Assembly: GCA_910578935.1 (NCBI GenBank)
Contig: CAJTSM010000010.1
Coordinates: 1-64,000, forward strand
Reading direction: 5' to 3'
DNA length: 64,000 nucleotides
DNA from: an uncultured Oscillibacter sp.
GTDB taxonomy: Bacteria > Bacillota > Clostridia > Oscillospirales > Oscillospiraceae
Shown: positions 1 through 7,063 of the stretch, one piece after another
Layout: every line of letters starts with the position of its first letter
Position numbering within the stretch: position 1 is the stretch's first letter
The notes under the pieces: model-generated
What the model was told of the DNA's origin: nothing
Seen by the model: the letters and a program-made list of their open reading frames with translations, nothing else
Databases searched by the model: none
Position numbers and translations under genes: made by a program

Positions 1-264
1 GTCGATAATGTTGATACGGGTGGGCTTGAACTGGTTCTTGGAACCAGACCAGTAGCAGGTGGTGGCGGCGGACGTAATGGTAATTCCGCGCTCCTGCTCC
101 TGGGCCATCCAGTCCATCGTGGCGGTACCGTCGTGGGTTTCGCCGATCTTATAGTTCACGCCGGTGTAGAACAAGATCCGCTCGGTAGTCGTGGTCTTGC
201 CCGCGTCGATGTGAGCCATAATGCCGATGTTTCTGGTGTTTTCAAGCGATGTTTTTCTCGGCAT
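1..264 (-). CDS. fusA: Elongation factor G, N-terminal part (gene runs off the window)
   Basis: GTPase that drives ribosomal translocation and, with RRF, ribosome recycling. Only the first 88 residues are in the window. They begin MPRKTSLENTRNIGIMAHID and contain the G1 P-loop AHIDAGKTT and the switch I signature RGITIT, both diagnostic of EF-G. The start is the ATG at 264, with an AGGAG-type site just upstream. It follows rpsG by about 20 bases, so it is the fourth gene of the str operon; tufA normally comes next but lies outside. The gene is incomplete only because of the window edge. Confidence 0.97.
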   Translation of the reverse strand, partial: MPRKTSLENTRNIGIMAHIDAGKTTTTERILFYTGVNYKIGETHDGTATMDWMAQEQERGITITSAATTCYWSGSKNQFKPTRINIID

Positions 265-285
265 ACTTGATTTCTCCTAACTAAC

Positions 286-756
286 TTACCAGCGGAAATG
301 CGCAAAGGCCTTGTTGGCCTCGGCCTGCTTGTGCATGTCCTCGCGCTTCTTCACGGCCGCGCCGGTATTGTCGGCGGCGTCCATGATCTCACCGGCAAGG
401 CGCTCAGCCATCGTGCGCTCGCTCCGGGCGCGGGAATAAGTGGTCAGCCACCGCAGGCCCAGCGTGGTGCGCCGGGCAGGGCGGACCTCCATGGGGACCT
501 GGTAGTTGGCGCCGCCCACACGGCGGGCCTTGACCTCCAGGCTGGGCATGATGTTATCCATAGCCTGGGTAAACACTTCAACAGGGTCTTTCCCGGTCTT
601 TTCCTTAATCTGGTCAAAGGCCGCGTAGACCACCTTCTGCGCCACTCCCTTCTTGCCGTCCAGCATCACGTTGTTGACAAGGCGGGTCACCAGTACGGAA
701 CCGTACATGGGGTCGGGCAGAATTTCTCTCTTGGGAACATTACCTCTTCTGGGCAC
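286..756 (-). CDS. rpsG: Small ribosomal subunit protein S7 (uS7)
   Basis: Primary 16S rRNA 3'-domain binder that nucleates assembly of the 30S head. The 156 residues match the Firmicutes length and carry the family core VKARRVGGANYQVP and the C-terminal HKQAEANKAFAHFRW. I place the start at a GTG (754-756) giving VPRRGNVPKRE: an AAGGAGG lies eight bases upstream, inside what would be the first codons of a longer ATG reading, and other S7 proteins begin MPRRG. It sits between rpsL and fusA, but the rpsL-rpsG spacer is unusually long (about 200 bases) and structured. Confidence 0.97.
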   Translation of the reverse strand: MPRRGNVPKREILPDPMYGSVLVTRLVNNVMLDGKKGVAQKVVYAAFDQIKEKTGKDPVEVFTQAMDNIMPSLEVKARRVGGANYQVPMEVRPARRTTLGLRWLTTYSRARSERTMAERLAGEIMDAADNTGAAVKKREDMHKQAEANKAFAHFRW

Positions 757-954
757 TATGCTTCCCTCCTTCATAATAATTCTATGATCTCATAGGTACT
801 CAAAAGGCATATTTCAGCCTTCCGTGAATGCCTCTGCCGAAGGGCAACGCCCGCGCATTTATATAAATGCCTGTTCGGCAAAGTGATTCTCAGTTGTCCC
901 CGCAAGGGGATGCGATATCCGCTGGCGGCAACACCGCTGGCGGTTATCCAATCC
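757..954 (-). promoter_or_regulatory. Long structured S12-S7 intercistronic spacer
   Basis: This 198-base untranslated spacer lies inside the str operon. Read on the minus strand it holds two copies of CCGCCAGCGG, a CCCC/GGGG hairpin, and the 16-base palindrome GCATTTATATAAATGC enclosed by TGCCGAA/TTCGGCA arms, all before the rpsG ribosome binding site. In E. coli the S12-S7 spacer is where S7 represses its own translation; a similar role here is inference. The part near 896-950 also resembles an intergenic repeat found elsewhere in the window. Confidence 0.45.
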
Positions 955-1371
955 TTACTTGGACTTGGGCCGCTTGGCACCGTACTTGGAACGGGCCTGC
1001 ATCCGGCCGGATACGCCCTGGGTATCCAGAGTGCCGCGGATGATGTGATAGCGGACACCGGGGAGGTCCTTGACACGGCCGCCGCGGATCATGACCACGG
1101 AGTGCTCCTGAAGGGAGTGGCCCACGCCGGGAATATAGGCGGTGACCTCGTAGCCGTTGGTCAGGCGCACACGGGCGATCTTGCGCAGGGCGGAGTTGGG
1201 CTTCTTGGGGGTCGCGGTTCTCACGGCGGTGCAGACGCCTCTCTTCTGGGGGGAGGGCTGATTGGTGGTCTTGGTCTTCAGAGTGTTCAGACCGAACTGC
1301 AGGGCGGGAGAATTGGACTTGTAGGAAGCCTGTTCTCTTCCTTTGCGAACCAGCTGGTTAAAAGTAGGCAT
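955..1371 (-). CDS. rpsL: Small ribosomal subunit protein S12 (uS12)
   Basis: Decoding-centre protein of the 30S subunit. 138 residues; the start is the ATG giving MPTFNQLVRKGRE, preceded by an AGGAG-type site. The accuracy loops TPKKPNSALRK (about 54-64) and RGGRVKDLPGVRYH (about 97-109) are intact, with wild-type lysines at both positions where streptomycin-resistance changes usually occur, so a streptomycin-sensitive ribosome is expected on this count. One small oddity is Ser for the usual Asn in PGVGHSLQEHS, which normally reads HNLQEHS. It is cotranscribed with the L7Ae-like gene upstream. Confidence 0.97.
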   Translation of the reverse strand: MPTFNQLVRKGREQASYKSNSPALQFGLNTLKTKTTNQPSPQKRGVCTAVRTATPKKPNSALRKIARVRLTNGYEVTAYIPGVGHSLQEHSVVMIRGGRVKDLPGVRYHIIRGTLDTQGVSGRMQARSKYGAKRPKSK

Positions 1372-1460
1372 TGAATTTCTCCTTTCTTTCATATTTTTAA
1401 TATTTATTTTTTACAGAAAGCCGAAGGGCTATTCCGAAAAAACCAAAAATATCTGGACGC

Positions 1461-1694
1461 TTATAAAATCAGTTCCGCCACCACGGAGGCCCCCACGGCA
1501 ATGCCGCAGGCCCGGCCAAGCTGAGCCATGGTCCGCCCCGTCTCCACAGGAATACCGGCGGCGGCGCATTCAGCGGTGACCGGTCCAGTCAGAGCCGGGT
1601 CTGCATCACTGGCTAGGTACACCCGGCGGGCCCGTCCCTCCCGGATGGCCTTGCGGGACTGTTTCACGCCGACCACCCGCTTTTCAGGCTCCAT
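1461..1694 (-). CDS. L7Ae-family ribosomal protein (YbxF/RplGB-like kink-turn binder)
   Basis: Small (77 aa) L7Ae/L30e-fold protein, first gene of the str operon, as ybxF is in Bacillus. Members bind kink-turn RNA; their exact job in bacteria is unsettled. Visible family features are the N-terminal GVKQSRKAIREGRARRVYLASDADP and the C-terminal GRACGIAVGASVVAELIL, matching the helix and valine-rich loop that contact RNA. I chose the internal ATG at 1694 because GGAGGAGG stands eight bases ahead of it; an upstream extension lacks such a site. Unlike in Bacillus, rpoB/rpoC are not directly upstream. Confidence 0.88.
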   Translation of the reverse strand: MEPEKRVVGVKQSRKAIREGRARRVYLASDADPALTGPVTAECAAAGIPVETGRTMAQLGRACGIAVGASVVAELIL

Positions 1695-1774
1695 GGGGAA
1701 AACCTCCTCCGGCGACGCTTCCGCTGAGGAACGTACAGCAAAATTCACGGGCTCTTAGGTCCGCGCAAGTAGGG

Positions 1775-1803
1775 ATTATAGCACGGCCTCCCCCCGCCGT
1801 CAA
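1775..1803 (-). promoter_or_regulatory. Sigma-A promoter of the str operon
   Basis: Read on the minus strand: TTGACG, 17 bases, TATAAT. It lies about 80 bases ahead of the L7Ae-like start, so the operon is transcribed independently here. Confidence 0.8.
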
Positions 1804-1956
1804 GCATTTTTGGCAAAAAGATTTTCATTTTCCTGTTTTTCCGGAGATTTCCCCGGCCCAGCTCAGGTCAGGGGCGGTTTCAGGAAGCCGATCAGGCAAT
1901 GATTGTGTAATATAATATGTATAATGGATATCTGGCCGCCCGGCAACGGAATTTTT

Positions 1957-2439
1957 CTATTTCTCCATAATCAATTCTTTGCACTTCCATTCTTCACCCA
2001 GAACACGATATTTTTCCGTTGTATCAAGAACTGTATCGCTAAAACCGACTGCTTTATAACAATAATAAGCTGGAAGATTATTTTCAAAAACGCCCAATGA
2101 TGCTTTTTTTGCCCCATATATTTCAAATACAAATTTCAGGCCTAACCGGAGCATAGCTTTTCCATAGCCTTTTCCTCTCTTGAGAGGGTTTACAATAACA
2201 AATCCGAAGCGCAGTTCATCCAGGGATTCATCAGGGTTTCTTAAAGTAAAAAAGCCAACAATTCCTGTTTTATCAAATGCAGTGAACGGCATGAGAGATT
2301 CAACAAAATGAAATTCATTTTGCGCTATAGGATAACTTCCAAGTATACCTGCTGTCCATTGATAAAATGCTTTTTCATCTTGGCACCACGATAATATCGT
2401 ATCTGCGTCCGAAGTTTTATATGGTCTTATTCTAATCAT
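1957..2439 (-). CDS. GNAT-family N-acetyltransferase, AT-rich
   Basis: Acetyl-CoA-dependent N-acetyltransferase fold; substrate unknown. 160 residues from the ATG giving MIRIRPYKTSDADTILSW, with GAGG ahead of it. The signature acetyl-CoA loop is PLKRGKGYGKAML (about 102-114), followed by the C-terminal VFENNLPAYYCYKAVGF motif typical of RimJ/RimL-like enzymes. The gene is distinctly richer in A/T and in codons such as ATA, TTT and AAA than its neighbours on both sides, which suggests more recent acquisition. It stands alone between the str promoter and a divergent gene. Confidence 0.85.
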   Translation of the reverse strand: MIRIRPYKTSDADTILSWCQDEKAFYQWTAGILGSYPIAQNEFHFVESLMPFTAFDKTGIVGFFTLRNPDESLDELRFGFVIVNPLKRGKGYGKAMLRLGLKFVFEIYGAKKASLGVFENNLPAYYCYKAVGFSDTVLDTTEKYRVLGEEWKCKELIMEK

Positions 2440-2551
2440 ATATTTTTCCTCACAATTCCGATCTGCAGCTCTGATTATAGCATGGTACAAACTTCATGGC
2501 AAATCGTTTTCATAAATGCGAATCTCGAACAGGAACGTTTCTGGAAGCGCC

Positions 2552-2580
2552 TTGACAAATTTCGACAAAGCGGGTACTAT
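2552..2580 (+). promoter_or_regulatory. Sigma-A promoter of the cupin-like gene
   Basis: TTGACA, 17-base spacer, TACTAT. Transcription would start near 2587, which rules out the more upstream in-frame ATG at 2482 and supports the start near 2617. Confidence 0.8.
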
Positions 2581-2616
2581 AGAGCAGGTTTCCCAACCAG
2601 AGAGAAGACGAAGGGG

Positions 2617-3084
2617 ATGAGTGCGCACATGGAGGACGATCTATTCAAGCCCGTACCCGGCGAGGGCGTCATGCCCCACGACCCGGACAGGGACCCGCCC
2701 AAGGAGCCGGAGATCCCCAAGGACGGCCCCATCCTGTCCCGGGTCCAGAACTCCCGGCCCCGGCACCTGGACGGCGGCAGGACTGTCCTGCGGCCCAGCC
2801 TCCCCTATGACGACAAAAGTCACATGATGAGCTGTTTTCTGGATCTGTACATTGGCGCGAAATATGCCCCCGCCCCCTCCCTTCCCGGTTGCGTCTGCCA
2901 CGCCACGGTGATCTACGGCACCGTCAGCCTGACTGCGGAAGGCCAGGACTTCCAGCTCTTGGAGCGAGACGCCATTCGCTTTCGGGCGGATCAGCCCTAT
3001 CATTTCGGAAATTTGTCCAGCGGCACCGGCCGGCTGCTGCTGGAGTATCAATACCTGCAAAACCCTATGGATCTCACAAAATAA
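2617..3084 (+). CDS. Small cupin-like protein of unknown function
   Basis: 155 residues, no recognised family by eye. The first 60 residues are rich in Pro, Asp and Glu (PVPGEGVMPHDPDRDPPKEPE) and look disordered. The C-terminal 100 residues resemble the single beta-barrel of AraC-type or cupin sensing domains: a GTVSLTAEGQDFQL strand pair, then ERDAIRFRADQPYHF, the usual layout of a sugar-binding cupin. No DNA-binding helix-turn-helix is present, so it is not a full AraC regulator. The start is set by the promoter immediately upstream; ATG at 2617 or 2629 are both possible, each with a purine-rich site. Confidence 0.6.
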   Translation: MSAHMEDDLFKPVPGEGVMPHDPDRDPPKEPEIPKDGPILSRVQNSRPRHLDGGRTVLRPSLPYDDKSHMMSCFLDLYIGAKYAPAPSLPGCVCHATVIYGTVSLTAEGQDFQLLERDAIRFRADQPYHFGNLSSGTGRLLLEYQYLQNPMDLTK

Positions 3085-3122
3085 ACGGACAGGCCAGCGC
3101 ATACAGCGCCGGCCCGTTTTCA
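3085..3122. terminator. Shared terminator between cupin-like gene and bioY
   Basis: Hairpin built from AGGCCAGCGC and GCGCCGGCC around a five-base loop, ending in CGTTTT on the plus strand. It lies between two convergent genes. Confidence 0.65.
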
Positions 3123-3144
3123 TAAAAAGGAACGCAACCGCAAA

Positions 3145-3705
3145 TCACTGGGCATATTTTCCGGCCCGCTGGGCCAGCAGCACCGCTAGGGCCAGCTTAA
3201 TCAGATCCGGAATCACGAAGGGGAACACGCAGTAACCCAAAGCCGCCAGCAAACCCATGGGCTTCCCCATTTGAGCATAAAGGGCCAGATACCAAGCGGT
3301 CCCAAAGGCGTAATACGTCACCATTCCCAGTACCCCGGCAGCCACCTTTACCGGCAGCGATTCCCCTAGCTTGGCGGTCATGCCCCAGTAAAGCAGGGCA
3401 GTGAAGAAGAATCCCAGAATATATCCTCCGGTTGCACCCAGCAGTACGCTGATTCCTCCCCGGAAATTGCTGAACACCGGCGCTCCCACAGCCCCGAGCA
3501 GGAGATAGGCGGTAACCGCGTAGGTCCCCCGTCTCCCTCCCAAGGTCAGCAAAGCGGCAAAAATGGCAAAGGTCTGCATGGTAAACTGGATCAAGGGAGC
3601 CGGAACTGGCACGGAAATCCAGGCACATACCGCCGTCAGGACAGTAAAGAGGGCAATCAGGGTCAGGTCTTTTGTCCGCAGACGGGACGTGGTTTGTTCG
3701 GGCAT
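3145..3705 (-). CDS. bioY: Biotin transporter substrate-binding component BioY
   Basis: Membrane S-component of an ECF-type biotin importer. 186 residues with six predicted hydrophobic segments. The BioY signatures are present: VPAPLIQFTMQTFAIFAALLTLG (about 34-56) and the loop GGISVLLGATGGYILGF that lines the biotin site. No ecfA/ecfT energising genes are adjacent, so it either uses a shared ECF module elsewhere or acts alone. No biotin synthesis genes are in the window, which suggests the cell relies on uptake. A BirA-type operator overlaps its promoter, so biotin repression is expected. Confidence 0.93.
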   Translation of the reverse strand: MPEQTTSRLRTKDLTLIALFTVLTAVCAWISVPVPAPLIQFTMQTFAIFAALLTLGGRRGTYAVTAYLLLGAVGAPVFSNFRGGISVLLGATGGYILGFFFTALLYWGMTAKLGESLPVKVAAGVLGMVTYYAFGTAWYLALYAQMGKPMGLLAALGYCVFPFVIPDLIKLALAVLLAQRAGKYAQ

Positions 3706-3738
3706 AATATTATTTCCTCCTTTTATTTCCTGACTCTA

Positions 3739-3767
3739 AGGATAGTGGAAACCGCATCATTTGTCAA
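3739..3767 (-). promoter_or_regulatory. bioY promoter
   Basis: On the minus strand: TTGACA, 17 bases, TATCCT. The -35 hexamer lies inside the inverted repeat at 3761-3792. Confidence 0.8.
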
Positions 3768-3792
3768 CCTTATTTTCAAAATAGGTTTACAA
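3761..3792. promoter_or_regulatory. BirA-type biotin operator
   Basis: Inverted repeat TTGTCAACC, 14-base spacer, GGTTTACAA, one mismatch between the arms. This matches the layout of the Gram-positive BirA box (arms of the TTGTTAACC type separated by 14-16 bases). It covers the -35 element of bioY, so bound biotinoyl-AMP-BirA would block RNA polymerase. Confidence 0.85.
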
Positions 3793-3799
3793 TTTTTCT

Positions 3800-3832
3800 A
3801 AAATACGGGAGAGGCCGAGCCTCTCCCCTTTT
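3800..3832 (-). terminator. Terminator after the uracil-DNA glycosylase gene
   Basis: Perfect nine-base stem GGGAGAGGC/GCCTCTCCC with a three-base loop, followed by a T-rich stretch on the minus strand. Confidence 0.75.
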
Positions 3833-3837
3833 TATAC

Positions 3838-4407
3838 TTAGAGTTCGGTATGCACGCACAGCTCCCTGGCCTTGGCCTGAATGGCTTTCAAATCTTCGAA
3901 AGTTTCAGGCCGCTTGCGCACATCCCGGAGCAGCGCCGCCGGATGATAAAGCGCGGTCATCCACACGCCGTTTCGCTCAAACCACTGGCCGTGCTCCTGG
4001 GTGATGCGGAAGTCATCCTTAATAATAACCTTGGCAGCGATACGGCCCAGGCAAACAATAATCCTGGGCCGCAGCAACACCGTTTGGCGGCGGAGCCAGT
4101 CGATGCAGGCGTCCTGCTCTACTGCCAGGGGGTCCCGGTTCTGGGGCGGGCGGCATTTGACAATGTTGGCAATGTAGACTTTGCTCCGGTCCAGGTTCAC
4201 CATCTCCAGCATCTCGTCCAGCAGCTTCCCCGCACGGCCCACAAAGGGCAACCCCTGTTCGTCCTCGTTCTGTCCCGGGCCCTCACCGATGAGCAAGATC
4301 TCCGCATCCTCTGCTCCATCGCCGAAAACTACATTGTGCCGGGTATCTGCAAGGGAACAGCCTTTACAGGTAAGGCACTCGTTCCGTAAACTTTCCCATG
4401 TATCCAT
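3838..4407 (-). CDS. Type-4 uracil-DNA glycosylase (4Fe-4S)
   Basis: Removes uracil from DNA to start base-excision repair. 189 residues, usual family length. The [4Fe-4S] ligands are visible as C14 and C17 (CLTCKGC) and C85 and C101. Motif 1 is GEGPGQNEDEQGLPFVGRAGK (41-61), where this family has GExPGxxED, and motif 2 is YHPAALLR (154-161). It is monocistronic, with its own terminator downstream. Confidence 0.93.
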   Translation of the reverse strand: MDTWESLRNECLTCKGCSLADTRHNVVFGDGAEDAEILLIGEGPGQNEDEQGLPFVGRAGKLLDEMLEMVNLDRSKVYIANIVKCRPPQNRDPLAVEQDACIDWLRRQTVLLRPRIIVCLGRIAAKVIIKDDFRITQEHGQWFERNGVWMTALYHPAALLRDVRKRPETFEDLKAIQAKARELCVHTEL

Positions 4408-4524
4408 CTTCTAAGTTCCTCCTGTCTTTCTCACTTTTTCGACTATTGTACCATGAAAAAACTACCGGCGCAAGAGGCGGATACCTCCTTACCCCTTGGG
4501 GACACTGAATGCTGAGGTGATACA

Positions 4525-5043
4525 ATGGCCCCTTTGCTCTGGTACTTTTGGATTTACAGTTTTCTCGGCTGGCTGGTGGAACTGGTCTTTGCCGCCGCTA
4601 CCCGCTCAGAGGACCGGCGGCGGCGCTGTCTGCTGTTTCTTCCTCTTTGCCCGGTATACGGCTTGGGCATGTTGGCGGTGTTAGTGCTGCCGCCCATGGG
4701 CGGGCTGGAGCTGGTTGTCTCCGGCGGCCTGGCGGCTACGGCGGTAGAATACGCCTACCATTGGGCCGGAGAACAGTTTCTGAGCGTCCGGTTCTGGGAC
4801 TACCGCCAGGTCCCCGGCAATCTCCGGGGGCGGGTCTGCCTGCCCTTCACCCTGGCCTGGGGACTGTTGGTATGGGCGGCAGTGCGATTTGTCCAGCCAG
4901 GGGCGGAGGCGTTGGCAGCGGGGGTTCCGGCTTGGTTGACCTATGTCTGTCTCCTGGTTTTTACCGCCGACCTGGTCTGCTCTCTCTGGTTCCTCCGAGT
5001 TACGGGGGACCTGCGGGGAATGCGGGGGGCGGTGTTTCCCTAA
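4525..5043 (+). CDS. CmpB-like putative ABC-type permease membrane protein
   Basis: 172 residues with about five hydrophobic segments. It has the conserved blocks of the clostridial family annotated as putative ABC transporter permease (ABC_trans_CmpB): YSFLGWLVELVF near the N-terminus, LCPVYGLG around 45-52, and VEYAYHWAGEQFLSVRFWDYRQVPGNLRGRVCLPFTLAWGL in the middle (conserved WDY...N..GR.CL). No ATPase partner is adjacent, so a transport role is unproven. The start has GAGGTG eight bases ahead. It is convergent with the next gene and overlaps it by four bases. Confidence 0.75.
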   Translation: MAPLLWYFWIYSFLGWLVELVFAAATRSEDRRRRCLLFLPLCPVYGLGMLAVLVLPPMGGLELVVSGGLAATAVEYAYHWAGEQFLSVRFWDYRQVPGNLRGRVCLPFTLAWGLLVWAAVRFVQPGAEALAAGVPAWLTYVCLLVFTADLVCSLWFLRVTGDLRGMRGAVFP

Positions 5044-5726
5044 AGAGCCCACCCTTGGAGCAGTCCCATCGTGACCTCCGCCGCGATTTCGGAGGCCCGT
5101 TCACAGTTTCGTTCAAAATTCTCCGGCCCGCTGTCTTCGCCGGTATCGGTAATGCTCCGCACCGCCAGGAAGGGAATGCCGTTCGCGTAGCACACATGGG
5201 CGGCGGCCGCTGTTTCCATATCCACGGCCAAGGGAGCACACACCTGACAAATGCGCTCCCGGTCCTTGTTTTCAACAAAGAACTCGCCCGTGGCAATCGT
5301 CCCGAAGCGAATAGGATGCGCTGCGAATTCTGCATATTTTTTGGCGGCGGAAAGCAGTTCCCCGTCTAATGGAAAATCGTTCGACGGCATCCACGGGTGA
5401 AATTCCGTCAGGATGTCCGGCGCCACATCGTGATAAACCGAACGCTCCGCAATAACCGTGTCAAAGAGCCCGACCCTTGCGTCCATGCCGCCGGCCGTCC
5501 CGGCATTGATGACTACGTCTGCGCCAAAAACCTCGATCAGCAATTCCGCCGCCACGGCGGCGTTAACTTTACACACGCCGCTGTATACTGCGGCAACAGG
5601 GATTTGCCTGATCCTCCCCTCGTAAAACCTCAGCAATGCCCTTTCTTTGACCCGGTCAATCTCCATGGCCTTTAAAAAGGGAGCCAGTTCCGTGTCGGAG
5701 GCACATAAAATCCCCACTCTCTTCAT
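5040..5726 (-). CDS. mtnN: 5'-methylthioadenosine/S-adenosylhomocysteine nucleosidase
   Basis: Hydrolyses MTA and SAH to adenine plus the thioribose, feeding methionine salvage and removing inhibitory SAH. 228 residues. Catalytic E13 sits in ASDTELAPF, the ribose/phosphate-type loop is GTAGG (76-80), the substrate Met-Glu pair is in VDMETAAAAHVC (168-179), and catalytic D194 is in RSITD. It is downstream of and on the same strand as the RlmI-like SAM methyltransferase, which produces SAH; this pairing fits, although coupling is inferred from a 15-base gap. Confidence 0.93.
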   Translation of the reverse strand: MKRVGILCASDTELAPFLKAMEIDRVKERALLRFYEGRIRQIPVAAVYSGVCKVNAAVAAELLIEVFGADVVINAGTAGGMDARVGLFDTVIAERSVYHDVAPDILTEFHPWMPSNDFPLDGELLSAAKKYAEFAAHPIRFGTIATGEFFVENKDRERICQVCAPLAVDMETAAAAHVCYANGIPFLAVRSITDTGEDSGPENFERNCERASEIAAEVTMGLLQGWAL

Positions 5727-5741
5727 AACAGGCTTTCCCCT

Positions 5742-6971
5742 TTACACTACTTGAAATAAATAGAACTTCAGGTAATTTGTCTCCTCCACGCCCCAGAGGA
5801 TCGGATGATCGCAGCTCTGCTGTCTCGCCTCAATCTGCCGGAGGCGGACTCCGGCGTCCCAGGCGGCAGACTGAAGCATGGCGGTGAACTTCTCTTCCTC
5901 CGCAAAGTGGGAGCAAGAACAGGTGGCCAGATATCCGCCCCGGGGCAGCAGCTTCATGGCCCGGTAGTTGATTTCCTTATAGCCTGTCATGGCGCTGGCC
6001 GCCGTCTTCCGGGACTTGGTGAAGGCCGGCGGATCCAGAATGATAAAATCGTACTTCTCCGGCTCCTTCTCCAGGGCAGGGAGGAGATCAAAGACGTTGG
6101 CAGCTATGCAGTCTACCACTCCGTCCAGGCCGTTCCGCTCCGCGTTGGCCCGGGCCATCTCCACAGCGGCGGCCGACACGTCCACGGCGGTGACATGCAT
6201 CGCCCCGCCTAGGGCGGCGTTCAGGGCGAAAGAACCGGTATGGGTAAAGCAGTCCAGTACCGTCCTCCCCTCCGCCAGCCGTCCTACCGCCCGGCGGTTG
6301 TACTTTTGGTCCAGAAAAAATCCGGTCTTCTGGCCGTTCTCTACATCTACCAGATATTTGATCCCGTTCTCCGTGATCTCTGTCACCGGGGACTCCGGCG
6401 GCGCTTCTCCCGGCAGGGGAAACCAGCCCTTATATTGTTCCAGGCCCTCTTTCTCCCGAAGGGCCGCGTCGTTCCGCTCAAAGACACCCCGTATCGTCTG
6501 CCCATCCTCCCGGAGAATGCGGACCAACAGGGGCAGCAGCAAATCCTTGACCCTCTCCATGCCCACCGACAGCACCTGGACGCTGAGAAGGTCGTGAAAT
6601 TTGTCCACTGTCAGTCCGGGGAACATATCCGCCTCACCAAAAACGACGCGGCATGCGTTCAGGTCCTCTGGGGCCATGACGGTCTTCCGGTACTCCCAGG
6701 CCCAGCGGAGCTTCCGCTCCCAGAAAGCGGCATCAAAGCGGTCATTGGCATTTCGGGAAATCAGGCGAACTCGGATTTTCGATTTTTCCGACAAAAAGCC
6801 GGTGCCCAAGTACGCGCCCTTCCGGCTCCGGACATCTACCAGGCCGCCGTTCTCCGCCGCGCCTTCCATAGCTAAAATTTCTGTGTCGTAGACCCAGGGG
6901 TGTCCCCGGAGTATAGCCGCTTCCGCCTTTGGGGTAACGGCGGCGCTGGGGTATGCACGTTCTGCTTTCAT
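5742..6971 (-). CDS. RlmI-like class I SAM-dependent 23S rRNA m5C methyltransferase
   Basis: 409 residues in the RlmI/YwbD family: N-terminal PUA domain (about 10-80, with RGHPWVYDTEI), a central EEHEE-type region, and a C-terminal Rossmann methyltransferase with LDCFTHTGSFAL (SAM loop), ILDPPAFTKSR and the cysteine-containing TCSCSHF. E. coli RlmI makes m5C1962 of 23S rRNA; the same target is likely but not shown. I placed the start at the ATG at 6971 because GGAGG lies nine bases upstream; a longer frame has no site. It probably shares a transcript with the nucleosidase. Confidence 0.88.
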   Translation of the reverse strand: MKAERAYPSAAVTPKAEAAILRGHPWVYDTEILAMEGAAENGGLVDVRSRKGAYLGTGFLSEKSKIRVRLISRNANDRFDAAFWERKLRWAWEYRKTVMAPEDLNACRVVFGEADMFPGLTVDKFHDLLSVQVLSVGMERVKDLLLPLLVRILREDGQTIRGVFERNDAALREKEGLEQYKGWFPLPGEAPPESPVTEITENGIKYLVDVENGQKTGFFLDQKYNRRAVGRLAEGRTVLDCFTHTGSFALNAALGGAMHVTAVDVSAAAVEMARANAERNGLDGVVDCIAANVFDLLPALEKEPEKYDFIILDPPAFTKSRKTAASAMTGYKEINYRAMKLLPRGGYLATCSCSHFAEEEKFTAMLQSAAWDAGVRLRQIEARQQSCDHPILWGVEETNYLKFYLFQVV

Positions 6972-7063
6972 AGGGCAAGTCCTCCTGCCGGCATTTTTTC
7001 TCCCCCAATATAGCACACTTTCCGCTGGATTTCCATAGGATTCAGTAAGAAGGAGGAATTGCC

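Noticed and set aside
771..1076. Minus-strand 101-codon frame in the rpsL/spacer region
   Set aside because: It overlaps rpsL in another frame and reads as a random shadow.
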